A DNA stretch of 64,000 nt, from positions 218,790 through 282,789 of the forward strand of contig VWPU01009473.1 in the NCBI GenBank assembly GCA_013398955.1, in the 5' to 3' direction. The number at the start of each line of letters is the position of its first letter. The first letter of the stretch is position 1. This DNA is from Callaeas wilsoni. Its lineage: Eukaryota; Chordata; Aves; Passeriformes; Callaeidae. Below, in pieces: positions 37,111 to 49,900 of the stretch. The notes beneath the pieces were generated by a model. The model did not search any database, was not told where the DNA came from, and saw only the letters and a list, made by a program, of their open reading frames with translations. Position numbers and translations under genes: made by a program.

Positions 37111-38327
37111 CGCTGCTAACTAGAGGCCTGGTGGAGAAGGAGGATTGATCATGCAATATACTTCCAACATGCTGAAGGAAAGGTTTCCTTGATTGCTTTT
37201 TGTAGCTGTGTTCCTTGCCTTGTTTAAACTATGCAAATAAACGGGAATTCTGTTAATGAACAAGGTAGATCTTTAATTTCATTATTTTCTTGAAGATTTG
37301 TAGTTATCTGTAGTTCAATTCTCACACAAAAGAAGTTTTTAATAACAGGAGTTGATTCATATATGTCTTTTTGGAAATAAATGTCAAAACATTTTTTATC
37401 CCACTGTGTAGTGGAGCACACAAGTGACATTAAGGGACTTGTCCAGTGTCATACAACAGGTATGTCCAGTTCTATCTTTTGCAACATGCTTTCCTATGCC
37501 AAGTACAAAAGAAAGAGAAATCCACCTACTTTAATTTCTAGACAAATGCATTTTGTCTAGAAATGTAAATACCATTTTTCTTCTTCCCTTCTCATTCTGA
37601 AAACAAAGTCCATTCTTCTTTTATCGGTCATAGATATCTGCAGCTAATAAAATGCTTTTTAAAAAGTAAGTACCCAGATTTTAATAAATAATTTCAAACA
37701 TAATCTCATGCAAATTTGTTTGCATGCACCAACCACAGTTCTAAACTATCTAATCGAGCAGCAAATAAACATTTTCCTCTGATGTCTCAGATCAGCTTTA
37801 GTATTCCATGCCTACAGAAAAATTCTTTCTCAAGAATGGTCTATGCTCAGAAACCAAAACAGAATATAATTTCTTTGACTCAGCTTCCTTTTCAAGCAGT
37901 TTCTGCACAGCACTGAACATAGTTCTCTAAATTAGAACATTTAATTGTGCATGGAGGAGAAATGCATCAAAAGTATGTGCAATAACACCGAGTGAATTAT
38001 CAGCATAATATATGTATACATAAATCTAGCTTTCCATTGTGCATGTCTACAAAAGAAATTCTCTGTGGACGTGTACAGTGATGCAAATATCAGGATATCG
38101 ATCTTTGAATCTTTATTTTTAGTTATAACTGGAGTTTATTAATGAACATATTTAGTATGTCAATAAATAGGGAAAATTTTAATGTAGTTGTGCAACAACC
38201 TGGAGATTTATTTCTAATGCTCTGATACATTTGTTCAAAGGTTTCGTAAGGAGCTGTGATAAGTCAGATGGTCTCCACAAGCAGAACTGTTAGAAAAGTT
38301 GAAAACTATGTTCAACTGGTTTTAACA
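37111..38327. other. AT-rich non-coding DNA with one hairpin
   Basis: No gene is recognised. It contains the 13-bp-arm inverted repeat described separately at 37534-37564. Confidence 0.5.
37534..37564. repeat. Perfect inverted repeat, 13-bp arms, 5-nt loop
   Basis: Arms ATTTCTAGACAAA and TTTGTCTAGAAAT flank TGCAT. The centre AAATGCATTT is itself palindromic. It would form a stable hairpin. No transposon borders are recognised. Confidence 0.9.
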
Positions 38328-38595
38328 CAGTGAGTTAACTTTGGCTAAAGGCCGGACTCCCACTTGGCTGTTTATTTCCTCCTCCTACTCAGCAGGATGA
38401 GGAGAAAATCGGATAAGAAAGACAGTAACGAGACAAAGACAGGGACATCACTTACCAATAACTGACTTGGGGAAAATTAATTTATTTCCCATTAAAATAG
38501 ATTTAAATAGTAAGAAACAAAGACAAATATTAAAACATCACTCTTTCTCCCCACTTGTCTATGTTCAACTTCTCACCTTCACTCTGCATATGTGC
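38328..38595 (-). mobile_element. Truncated ERVL-like LTR, minus strand
   Basis: The plus strand reads gttaactttggctaaaggcc, then ggacatcacttaccaataac, gggaaaattaatttatttcc and gtaagaaacaaagacaaata. These are hallmarks I recognise from the 3' half of common passerine LTRs related in plan to the 8579 element. AATAAA lies on the minus strand at 38481-38486. The right side fades into a C/T-rich segment near 38595 with no clear 5' terminus, so the copy is truncated. No TSD was found. Confidence 0.7.
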
Positions 38596-38723
38596 TCTGT
38601 AAAATTTAAAGCAACTCAGTTCAAAGAAATAATCCTTCTTCTGTAAAGCTAATAATTCATCTTGTGTTTATTACGTACCTTGTAGTAATTTAGACTCTGT
38701 CACATGATCTTGACAGAAGCACA

Positions 38724-38862
38724 AGTTCATAGAATAAGCTTATTTGGAAGGGACCCACAAGGAACAAGTCCAACTCCTGGCCCTGCACAGAGGAACCTCA
38801 AGAATCACACTATGTGCCTGAAAGCATTGTCCAAACACTTCTCGAACCTCATTTCTCTCTGT
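38724..38862 (-). mobile_element. CR1 LINE 3' fragment, minus strand
   Basis: Starts TTCATAGAATAAGC, a decayed reverse-complement octamer. It continues aagtccaactcctggccctg, caagaatcacactatgtgcc and gcattgtccaaacacttctc, conserved CR1 3' text. The copy is short, 5'-truncated and diverged. Confidence 0.9.
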
Positions 38863-41800
38863 GATAGGTTATGCTATAAGATAATCAGTATTCTCATCTA
38901 AGGAATACATCTATTTTTTTTCCCCATTCCAGGCTGATGTTTTTCCAGATTTGATCAAACTTTAAAGAGTTTCTTAAATTAAAGTGAACTTTGAAATTCA
39001 AGTGCATAACTGTAACTGCAGTAAATGGACACCATTTGCAGCACTGCAAATAGAGCTACCAAGAAAGCAGAACTGCTGAGCTGCAGACAGATGTTATCTG
39101 AAATTCTGAATTCATTGTGCTGGTTATCAGCAATTTTATAGGGTTTTTTTCAGGATATAATAACAGCTATATGTTAGTAAAATTGCAGGTTTGTGATTTG
39201 CCTTGACATCTACATTACCTAGCGGGTTTTGGATTTTTTAACTCTCTAGCACTTAGCATCTGTGTTACCTTGGAGCCTCAGGTTTCACAGCATAAAAAGT
39301 AAGGATCTTGTCCTCATCAATTCAGGGAAAGACTTTGGAGTACAATCCATAAAAGGTAAATTAAAAAAATAAACAAAGATAGCACCCCATCTGGAACCCA
39401 AACTGATTTGCATGACAATTTAGCAGCTTTAGAAAGCTTTGGGGACTGGCAATGCTAGATGCCATCTTCCACAGTACAGCTGTTTTGGTTTTTTAAATTT
39501 TTTTGTTTGTTTGTTTTTGTTAGGGGGAGAAATCATGATTTCATGATTTAAGACATATTACATAGAAAAGAGCACCTCTGAAACTTGAATAACTATTCAA
39601 GACTCTAAAATAACTCTCTGAAATAATGATGCTGACAGAGCAGAAATTGAGAAGGGTGAAGGCTTGAAAAGAGGAATAAGAGATTTATCTCTGCAACAGT
39701 TATTCTTTGAGGAGGTTCAGCAGGTAATGTCAGACAGAAAATAAATATTTTCTTCCAAAGAAGACAATAAAACCCCTAGAATTCCAAAGAAATTGGCTGT
39801 TATTGCAAAATAGGGCAAATTATGCCTCATATATTTTCTCTGAATTTTATTGTGTATTAAAACATGCTATATATGTAGTTGCAATATATCATTAATGTTT
39901 AATCAGTTTGGTGACTTTTACAATTTGTAAGTTTTTTGACCAAAATATTGCTGAAAATGTATATAAGAATAGAGTCAAAGCAGTAGTTAAATTTTAGAGC
40001 AAATTTACTGAAGAGTGGGCTAGGTTGTTCAATAAGCATTTTCAGCAAACATAAGCTGGCACAGATATTGGAAAAAGCATTCCTTACCACCACTAAAAAC
40101 ATGCTCCTATTCTCATTCCTCCCATCCTTATACCAGCACAAATGATTGGGTGTGCTTATACAGTGCATGGCGAGAGAGCTGCACAGATAAAAATGGAAAG
40201 AAGGAGAAGAGGCAAAAGAATCATTTTCTGTCAGATCAGATCCTGCATCCAATTCCCTGCTTTGACACATGAAAAATTTTTGGACACAACTGAGCCTTGA
40301 AAACAGGGAACATACAGGTAAGGAGCGAGAAGGACTTCTCTGGTGGAAGTGGTAACCTGTAATTGCTGAAATGGCTGCTGAGAAATTCCCATGTGAGAAG
40401 TGCCAGAATCAGATTGTGGTATAAGCTTACTGTGCTGGTTCAAATATTCTCTAAAATAACAGGTTGCGATTTTATTAGCAGCATTTATTTGTTGTAGGAT
40501 TATATTAGCAGGTAAATCAGACAAGTATGCAGTAAAGATCAGAATGGATAATCTACAATAATCTTATTTTTCTTTTACAGTTAGATTTCTTTTCTGCTGT
40601 GTTACAGCTTTCCTCCTTATACTTTAGCCTGGATTCTATGAATTTAATCAATTCGATGATACTCCCATCTTAGGATCTACACCTGGTCATACAGAGAAAG
40701 GAGTAAGTGAGGTGTTAGGCCATTTATACTGAGATGTGGGTTACTCTAGATGAAGTGCATTATAGTTCATTCCGCTCTATGAGGAATGCTGTTTGCTGTG
40801 GGGCTTCCTGGAGCTGAAGTCCTTCTTTAAGTCTATTTTTTACTACTGATAGAATGGATGAGACCTTTTAGGAGAATTTTAAAAGAGGATTTCAAATAAA
40901 AACTTGGTTTCAGTTTCCCATTCTTAAGAAGTCACACAGGACATACTATTCTGCTTTTTACAGAGGCTGTGTTTTAAAAGACATAAAGCCATTTTCAAAA
41001 TACTTCAATTTATACAATACTTCCATACAGTTGGAGCCTGCTTTCAATATCTTTCAGGCTTAGGCTAAAAATAAAATTACCTTCTATCTGAAGCACAAGG
41101 CCTCCTCATACAAAATAATGTCCATGCATATATTTCGAGGTAAAGATGCAGTGTAGCCCTCTAGGAAGAGTGGTGAACTTGTCCCTGTACAGCTTGTTCT
41201 CTGATAAGGTGTGAAGCTGGGAGAGAGAATTGTATCTGCTCCTTTTAGCAGTAAAGCACCATGTTTTAACACGGTCATATTTCAAGTCTGTGTTGCCTAC
41301 AACTGAGTATGCATAGTGTGTAAGTCTGCAAGTGAGTAGGTGAGGAGTGGTTTTGTGTCCTTGTGCTGTAACATCGACACAAGGACGGCTGCAGCTTGGC
41401 CCCCCAGGGGTTCTGGAGATAAATTATCCACTGGTCTTCGAGACAGCTATATCAGCTGCAATATAAATTTTACTGATTTGAAGCTTGCCTATATAGAGAA
41501 TAAAAGTGCTGGGGCATAGATGTGCTAAAGCAGAGCAGAAGTAAATTTCAAGGTATGAAACAGAAAATTTGGTGCTCACAATTAAAAAAAAAAAGCAGGC
41601 AACAGAAAGAGTATCTAGGGTTTGCAAACTAAATTTCCAATCTATCACAGTAATTTCATTTCATATTGTGGAAAATTAAAGCCCTAATAATTTTTCATTA
41701 ATCACATTTTAATAGGAAGAAATAATGATAGCTTCATGAAACTGTGTCTGGTTCATGTATATTTTAGTTCTCCCAGGGTAGATAAATGCTTATATTTTTT

Positions 41801-41978
41801 ATGAGCAATGGGTAGCTGCCAGAATGGCTACTGACACTCTGATACCAGAACAACTAACCTGTTCATCCAGATGTTTGCTTTCCAGTGAGGGAAGGGACCA
41901 TCCTCCTCATTCTTCTGACTACTGTCATTTGGCCATTTCTCACACCAAATCACCTTTTGGTTGAAAGGCATCTCCATT
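38863..41978. other. AT-rich non-coding DNA
   Basis: No gene is recognised. The 123-codon and 97-codon minus-strand frames at 39899-40524 overlap in different phases and show no domain. I regard them as chance. Confidence 0.5.
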
Positions 41979-42244
41979 TGATGCCTTAGGATTTCAGCTT
42001 TCATATTTTCATATATTTGTAATCCTGCAATTCTCTGCTGTATAACTCTGAACTCCATATAGCGTGTTAGCAACTGCTTTTCCCATTTTTCTCAGACACA
42101 GCACTTCCTCTCTAAGCCTGAGAGTCAAGGACACCTCACTGTCTCAGGCCCTGAGAAATCTGAACAAAAGTGAGTTGGGGGGGAGCAAACTAAGAGAATG
42201 GGACTCCCCCGCCTGAAGCTGTAATTGGACAATAAACCGCTGAT

Positions 42245-42252
42245 ATGCAAAT
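42245..42252 (+). promoter_or_regulatory. Octamer motif ATGCAAAT in LTR
   Basis: Perfect POU-factor octamer, about 107 bases upstream of AATAAA. The same word is present in the other two family members. It is a possible promoter or enhancer element of the LTR. Confidence 0.4.
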
Positions 42253-42358
42253 GGACAAAACTTATATCTGTTCCAAAAACATGTGACTGTCATCCATCCT
42301 GGGTGTAGTCTCTGCGAGACTCCTGCAGTGCCCAAGGTGTACCCTGTGAAGGCCTTTC

Positions 42359-42364
42359 AATAAA
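42359..42364 (+). terminator. AATAAA polyadenylation signal in LTR copy 2
   Basis: AATAAA about 65 bases from the 3' end. It is conserved in all three copies and sets the sense strand. Confidence 0.6.
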
Positions 42365-42439
42365 TCCCTGCCCTTTATCCTTTCACTCTGCCCAGCCTCT
42401 GTTCCAGGTCAGCTCTACAAGGCATCACATTTGTATTTA

Positions 42440-42785
42440 TCCCAATCCCCGTCTCAGAGCAGGTCTAATTTGACCATGTTTCTCCAGGCTAAGTGCCATC
42501 CTGAACACCTTGAAAGCTGGGGAGTCTGCAACATCTGGGGCCAACATGAGCCTCTTGGTAAAAAGGGTTTCTTTATATCTAAATGGAGTTTTTCATGTTC
42601 CCTTCTGTGCCAGTTGCCTCTCATCCCACTGCTGTGCACCACCAAGAAGAGTCTGACTGCTTTTTCCCTCTATCATCCCATCAGGGATTTGTAGGGAGCA
42701 GTAGGGTCTCCCCAGAGGCTTTCTCTTCTCCAGGCTGGATAAACCCAGTTCTTTCTGTTGCTCCCAGCAGACCCCATTCTTCAGG
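42440..42785 (-). mobile_element. CR1 LINE fragment, minus strand, ORF2/3' part
   Basis: The plus strand carries reverse-complement CR1 text such as tttctttatatctaaatgga and gaggctttctcttctccagg. This corresponds to the C-terminal ORF2 region. It is old and shows many changes, so the ORF is broken. It starts a few bases right of the LTR copy 2 TSD, and may have been interrupted or bordered by that LTR. Confidence 0.85.
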
Positions 42786-45700
42786 CACACAGCCACCCTG
42801 TGGGAGCCAGCCCTGTGAGCACCAGCCTTGACAACCATGCCCATCCTGCCTGTGACGATCAGATAAAAAGGTGGTTGAATGCATAGGGAAGAGAGTAAAT
42901 TAAACGTATGGCCCTTTGCTAGATCAGCCTTCTCTCACGAAAAAACTGGTAGCTTTGAAATTTTATATCAAGTCTTGCATTTATTTTTGGCAAGAACAAT
43001 GAAAACTTGTTCCCCTCGTCGTTAGACAACAGTAAGTGAAATTACAATATTCCTTGAACTGATGGAAGAATTGTGCATATTTGCAGAATTCTAGCCATTT
43101 GTCAAAGGATTTTGCTAAACACAGGTAACTTTGGGCTGATCTTGCAGTGATAGATGAGCTGTAACTTGAGAAAATAAGGCTTGACTTTTTAAATCAGTAA
43201 AAATATGAGTTATAAGAAAAAATTGCAAAATAAAGATTTTTGAATGAGCTTTATATTATACTCGACGAAGGGCATTTTTGTGTATATGAGGAAGATAGAT
43301 TAGTTATAAAACTATTTTTAAAATTGTGCTGACTACATTTAAATTTATAATGTCTTTTAGAATTGAAGTATAAATATTTATGAATTAATGTTATTAATTT
43401 CTGTAACAAGTCCAATTTTATTTGAATATTTCTGAAGTAAAACTATTTCCTTGGATAATGGAATCCAAATGATTAAATTAAAATGTTCATTTATAATAAA
43501 TATCTAACACGAGAGTTTGCAAATAGTTGTTTCTTTTGGTTTTTATCCTCTCTTAACACCTATCATAATAAGATGGGAGTTGAAAAAGGTCATTGGTAGT
43601 ATGACAAAGCTCTTCAGCTGGTGAACTAAGCCCTTAAATTATATGGAATATTAGAATCATTTTTTGTCTGAACAAATCAAGTTTAATCCCCCCAAGGGGG
43701 CTGACTTTCTAGACATTAAATAAAACCAAAGGAAATATCTTTAGAACTTTAATCAGTCTTTTAATCTATTGTACTGAAACTAATGGCAAATAATTTCTTA
43801 AAATGTCCTTTTCATGAACTGTTTTTGTCTGTGTAATAGGCTAAATGCTGTGGAAGAAATCTGCCGAGAACTATTACCAAGCACCAGAAATTTACAATTG
43901 ATTCATTACTAAATTACAACTTAATGCCTGTTAGAAGTTAGCTAATACTACATTAATCCTTGTTCATAGAATATATTGAATTACATGTAACTGAAAGCTG
44001 TTTATATCCACTGGTACAGGAAGCTGATATGATATTAGAGGACAAAATGCAATTGGTTTCAGAGTCTTTCTAGTTCACATACCTGTGATGCATACATTTT
44101 ATATTACTGACAAAGTTAAAAATACAAAGCAGCAGTTTTAGACAGTAGCCAAATTTTCCAAAATTTCTGTTTGAGGCCTCCTCTCTTCTGTATACAAAGT
44201 AGACCAAGAAAATAGGGTTAAAAATGAAAATCTTCAGACAAAATTTTGAGGGCATGAAGGTGTTAAAAAAACCCAACTAGCTAAATACACAAATGTACAT
44301 TTTCCCCAGAAGATAGAGGAAAATAAACAAAAATACATAATAAAAAAATCTTCTGGTGCTGGAAAAACAAAACATGTTGATTTTTTTTTTCCTATTTTAC
44401 CTGGAGGTTTTTTTTGTTTGGCTATTTTTTTTTTTTAAAGTATTCATTTTCCTAGGGGAAAAAAGTTTGTTTCCTATATGAAGTAATTTTAATAGGAATA
44501 TTTATCTTTATTATCTTGAAGTGGCAAAAGCTTCCATTTTATAGACAAATATTTGCAGATCATGAAAAAAATTACTTTTTTCTTTTTTTTAACAAAACCA
44601 CTCAATACATGTGGTTCACCCCGTGGTGTTTCAGAAGGTGGCACTGTTCTCCCTGTTGAGTTTAAATGCTTGTGTGGAACCCGGAACAGCTGTCATTTAA
44701 TGAAGTTATATGAATTCCTTCCCCATCCATTAGCGCATATGTCAAGCAAATGGAAAAATAAAATGTACGTTAACACTTTTCCTGTTACTCACCGATATGC
44801 GTCAAGTAATATCCTATTACAATTCCAATTATGTCTCTTACCTGCCTCTCTGTGCTTATAGTATGTAAATAATTCCTGTTCACACAATGGAATTACAGTC
44901 TCCAGAATTTCATTATGAATATCTTCTTTTAATTGTTTCTCTCACTGTCAGACATTTGTTATGTGGTCTATTATGTTCATTCTGCCCACAAGTATACGCC
45001 CAACACAGTAAAGAGAGTAGGCCCTGATAACCTCTTAACTCACCCATGTACATTATTTTGTTTTCTCTAATAAAGAAAAGAATATTTACAGTTTTCAGAA
45101 AGAAAAGATAATCCACTTTCTAGCTGTAATGCATTAAATGAAAAACTGTAAAATAACAGATGTCAGTGCAGATTGGATTTATTTTTCCAATATGCTTTCA
45201 AATGAATGAATGTGAAACTGTTAATACTTGTTGTATCTCAGAAATTTGGTTGTATTTACATGATTTTAATGTCTGTTTTTTTTAATGTTAAAACTGCAGT
45301 CACGTATGTGGGAGGTAACTGGCACTTTCCCAAAAGAGGCTAGCTGTATGAGCTTGTCATTTAGGATGACAGCTGACTTTTCTTTCCTATTTATTTTGCG
45401 ATTTCATAAATCAGACCCTTTTTTTTGGTTTTCTTTCACAGTTAGATACTGAATGCGTATTTCTACTCACAGTAGAACTCAATAATCAGATTGAGTCCAA
45501 CAACGCTCTATGAGCAATGAAAAGGGGTATCCCTTTCTAGGAAGAAAGAAGTTCTAGTCTCCTACAGTGGTCTTTCTTGTATTGTTGTTGAAGCTGTACA
45601 GAAACACTTTCTTCTTGATGCCGATAAAGAAATACATTCATTCATGGTTCATTACTTGTAGGCATCTTGAGAATGTGATAAAATGAAATACAATAATAAA

Positions 45701-46833
45701 CCAATCTGCAGAGCTTATGGCCAGGAAAAATAACATTGTAATGCTATTGTCCTATTACTCTGAATCTGCACCCTTGGATGCTGTGGAGTCATATATACTT
45801 CCATTAATAACAAAGAAATTTTTTTTTCACTTCTGTGTTACAGTATCAAACAGTTATGGAAGAATGAGCTGAGCTGGTCTGCAGCTTTCCTTCTACATCA
45901 TCCACACTGTCATCTTAGCTCTGTCTGCAGAGTCCTCATTAGAAAGGAGAGTGGAAGGAATGAACAGATTGCTTTTTTCAGATTCCAGATGGAGTTTGTA
46001 AATCTGACAGGTGAAGAAGAGAAATGAGTTGGAAAGAAAAATTTTCATACTTGTGAAATTACAAAAATCTGTCTAGAAATTCTTGAGAAAATGAATATTG
46101 GACAAAATGGGGTTGTAAATTATGCCCTTCCTGAGTATAACAGCATCTGAGGGGCTAATCATTCGAAAATGCTTGTAACTGACACCCAGATAATCTGCAG
46201 TTGGAAATATGTCAGAAGAATACCAGCTGAGATCCTTCTCCATGAACAGGTTACTTTGCATAAAGACTTGTGCTATTAGGTGTTTCTTAAAATTTTACAC
46301 AACTTAATATGCTGTGCTCCTTTGTGACCTTGCAATCATGAGGCTGTAATTTTCCAGATATGGGTATTAAACTATGCTGCACAGGTGTCTAACCAGGTAG
46401 CTCTCTAGCTTCAGGTCAATACTTATTTGCTTGCTTGCTTCATATCTGACTGTGTGGCTTATTTGAAATGAACCAGACTTAAATAAATACAGCAGTTAGT
46501 TTATATGGAATCAGACTTGCCATTTTGCACATTTGCAGATATTGCAGGCAATGGAAAAGAAGTCAGCTTGAAAGCTTAAAAGCTAAGGTTTATACTACAA
46601 GCCACTAAATTTCTGCATTTCCCCAATATATTTGAAAAGTAAAAGGTAAGGAAAGAGCATGGGGAAAGCCAATTAACATGTGATAATGAAATATATAAGA
46701 CTGAAACACAAATTTTCTTTATCAGTGTGAATAAGTATGCGGATATATCTGATTGGTCTCTGCAAATCCAAGCTAAGCAGCTATGCTAAACTACTGACGG
46801 CAGCAGGTAGAGATGAGATATTAACTATTTTTT
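42786..46833. other. AT-rich non-coding DNA, possible conserved patches
   Basis: No exon is recognised. T- and A-rich runs occur at 44380-44600. The 44640-44810 segment is less repetitive and holds short regulatory-looking words, including two similar ATATG(C)GTCAAG(C/T)AA-type copies about 58 bp apart. Confidence 0.45.
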
Positions 46834-46839
46834 TTATAC

Positions 46840-46872
<33 letters not shown>

Positions 46873-46885
46873 ATATATATATGTA
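46834..46885. repeat. (TA)n(CA)n(TA)n compound microsatellite
   Basis: A run of TA/TATA from about 46836 is followed by CACACA at 46861-46872 and a second TATA block. Likely polymorphic. Confidence 0.95.
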
Positions 46886-46888
46886 TAA

Positions 46889-46912
46889 TATGCACAAATA
46901 TATGCACAAATA
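46889..46912 (+). repeat. Perfect 12-bp tandem duplication
   Basis: Two identical copies of TATGCACAAATA directly follow the microsatellite. They probably arose by slippage. Confidence 0.85.
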
Positions 46913-49900
46913 TACATACTTCCAGATTACAGTGTGTCATGATAGAGGCTTTAGCTGGCTTGTAAGCCCCTCCAGAGCACATGGAGGTAAAATATATGCT
47001 AGGTAAAATAAATAGCTATATGTCACTGTGTTGAGCACTCCAGTACTTTAGAGCATTTAAAGACTAACACTGCAAGTAACTCACTGAAAATCGTTCATAT
47101 CAATTATGATCCAGACATGGATAATAATGTCATTTAAAGAAAATTAACTATGTTCAGAATATGATGATAGGAATTAAGCAACTTAATTCTGCAAAACAAT
47201 ATATGCTTTTATAGAATTATTTCAAGATATTAAGAAAGAAAACTTTCTGTTAGCCTCTCACTTTTGTATTACACCATTAAAATTAAATTTAAAAATAAAT
47301 CTAATTTCCTTTTCAAATTTTTCATGATTTTTCCAGGTTTTACATACCATTATTCTTTAAATAATTGATTAGTTTTGCATTTCCTTATTGTGAGTGTACT
47401 TATTTTGTGTTTCACTTGACTTCTCATGCAAGAGCTGAAAATTGAAATAAAAGGAATATTCCATAGGGTCAGCGCAAATGTTTGTCTAATCCTCGCAGTG
47501 GCTGAGAGTGCATGCAGAAGAGTACAAGAGCCAAGGTATTTATATGATCCCTTCTCTTTTGGATTCTGGAAGATCAGTAAAACTGGAGATTTAAAAGAAA
47601 AATTTTATGTTTAACAGCTATAAGTGGAACCATCTTCCAAATTTATCTTCCCCTATTGTCTTTTAATACATGACAAAATTTGTGTGTATTTTGCACTTAA
47701 AGTGCTTTACCCTTCAGCCTTTATAGTAGAGACTGAATCAAGATGACTGTACTTTTCCCTAAAAGAACAGCCCCAGAAGCTGTGAATCCATCAAATGATG
47801 TCAAAGGACCTAGAAAAAACTGATACGTAAAAAGCTATTTCTATAGTCTGAAATGGGTTCTTGTCAGGGCTTCAAAATCTGGATATAAATTCCTTCTGAC
47901 CACAGAAGGCCTGCTTCTGGGTCAGAGTAGAGCAAGTGCTCTCAAGGAATATGAGATTCATGATTTTGCTCTCAGTGGAGTGTAAACTGCTAAAGGCTGC
48001 ATGCCTGCAGCCTGCATTCAGAAAGAACTCTGGCTCCTTTGTATTCACCAAGGGATATCAGACTCCTAGATATCCTCTGGGGAAAATATATATATATGCT
48101 GGGAAAATAAAGGTCTTGTCTCTGCCACAGGAAAGTATTACACTGATGATTTTAGAAACTGTGGAAGGATATTTATGACATGCTATGCTGTCTTGTACGC
48201 CATAAATTCTTCAGGTTTTTGTTACAAGATGTTCTATTTGCTTTATTTGGATTTAGAAAGAAGAACTACCTTTTAGGCTAGTATTTCACACCTCTACTGT
48301 CTGCAAAGTATGCAAAAAAAAAGGGATTATTTACTGGTTGAGTCAAAGAATTCTTATTTCTCTTCCCGTTTTCTATCTTTATGCCTTAATCTAGGCTCTT
48401 TAGGAAACAGCCATATTATCTATTCTCCCAGAGACTCTAGGCAGAGATTTATTAGCAACATGCTTCTGAATTCTTTAGATTAATATATGACTGAAATGCA
48501 AAGTGCCCTTACTGATTATAGAACATGCACGTTATATTGCCAGAATACAGCTTTTTTCCATGACTTAAGATGGAATCAAATTCTGCTGCATTTGTATCCA
48601 GAGTGTGTCTTAGAGTTAGGTAGTAAGAACTACCAGAGTTTCAATAATTTTGTTTCCAGCCAAAAAACATGCATTCTAAAAATATCCTTAAAATATTACT
48701 TGGGCAGCCTCTAACAGTGCTTGGCTTTGAATTAGTCACCAAGTATTGAGAGATAATTATAGCACTTAGAGTGAGTGTGAGGAATTGTGATTCTCGTTGC
48801 AGAAGCAGAGATAATTGCTGCGAACAGACTCTCCACCCGTGCCATTCTATAAACACTGAGTTTGGGAGAGTGATGACAAGATTACTTAGATTGTTTCTGC
48901 AAAAGCATGTTCACAAGTTCATAGTCTGGAGCATTAAGAGGAAATTTGTTTCCGTGAAGTCAGTGGTACTCTTTTTCTTCCATAGCTATATCTTGCTCAA
49001 CCAAACTATCAGAGGCTCAAAAGCGCTTATCAGTCCATCCTCCCAAGGTTAGTAGCATCCATCTGACAACAATACCTGCTTTCTGCAGAAGTATCCCCAA
49101 AGGCTCATGACCTCCTCATGACCCTCTCCTCTCTTTCCATTTCAGTCCCAGATGTCCTTACAGCCACCAAAAAAGCCACACAGGAGCTGAATGAAAAACA
49201 GTCCTCACCTTTCTGAAGCAAACACCATGTTTCTGGTATCTAGCAACGAACTGGCAGGATATGAATGCCTCCATCATATGCCTACATGGGGATATATTTG
49301 GCATGTAAAAAGTTTTTAGGCAGTCCCCACAGATGCCTTGATCACCACCATTCTTTCTCTCCAACCTTCACCAAAACTAGAACTGTACACAGTAGCAATC
49401 TGCTCTATGCAGACTGCAGATAAAAAATGCATCCAAGGACTCTAATGTTTGATGAAGGTGTTGCCTAGGCTGGTGCCAGAACATGCTCTAGAGAACTTAC
49501 TGTTGTTTCTCTGTCCCCTTGTCAATCCCACAAGCCTTTTCATGTTTTTCTCAAAATCTCTCTTCTCTCTTTCCCACTTTCTGACTGGCCAAAACACAAC
49601 TCCAAATTTGGCACCAGTTCCCTAAGGAAAGAATTCACCCATATTTTTCTCCAAAAACATCACAGTGTGGGGATATTCTGAAAGAATATGGAGAGGGATT
49701 TCACAGGGATGGAAGCATGAAAAAATGCATCACAACTGAAAAATTCCCAAGCAGTGAATCATACATGTGATGAGTCAGCTGGCCTAAGGACCTGAAGCAC
49801 TCAAAGCACCTCTGTTTCAGGTACAGACACCTGGACACTGATGTCAGATGTCCTTGCTAGGTTCCATGATGGCAAGAGAGCAAGGAGCTTGTGAAGAGCT

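Larger units (their letters stand above)
41979..42427 (+). mobile_element. Solo LTR, 4-bp-TSD family, copy 2 (plus)
   Basis: The 449-bp element has perfect 9-bp terminal inverted repeats TGATGCCTT / AAGGCATCA and perfect 4-bp TSDs CATT at 41975-41978 and 42428-42431. It is the reverse orientation of the copies at 36158 and 59426. An octamer-type motif ATGCAAAT lies at 42245-42252 and AATAAA at 42359-42364. This order makes the plus strand the sense strand. It is more diverged from copies 1 and 3 than they are from each other. No internal genes are present. Confidence 0.93.

Noticed and set aside
39899..40524. Two adjacent minus-strand frames of 123 and 97 codons as a split gene
   Set aside because: They overlap in different phases, show no domain or splice-site support, and are within chance length for AT-rich DNA.
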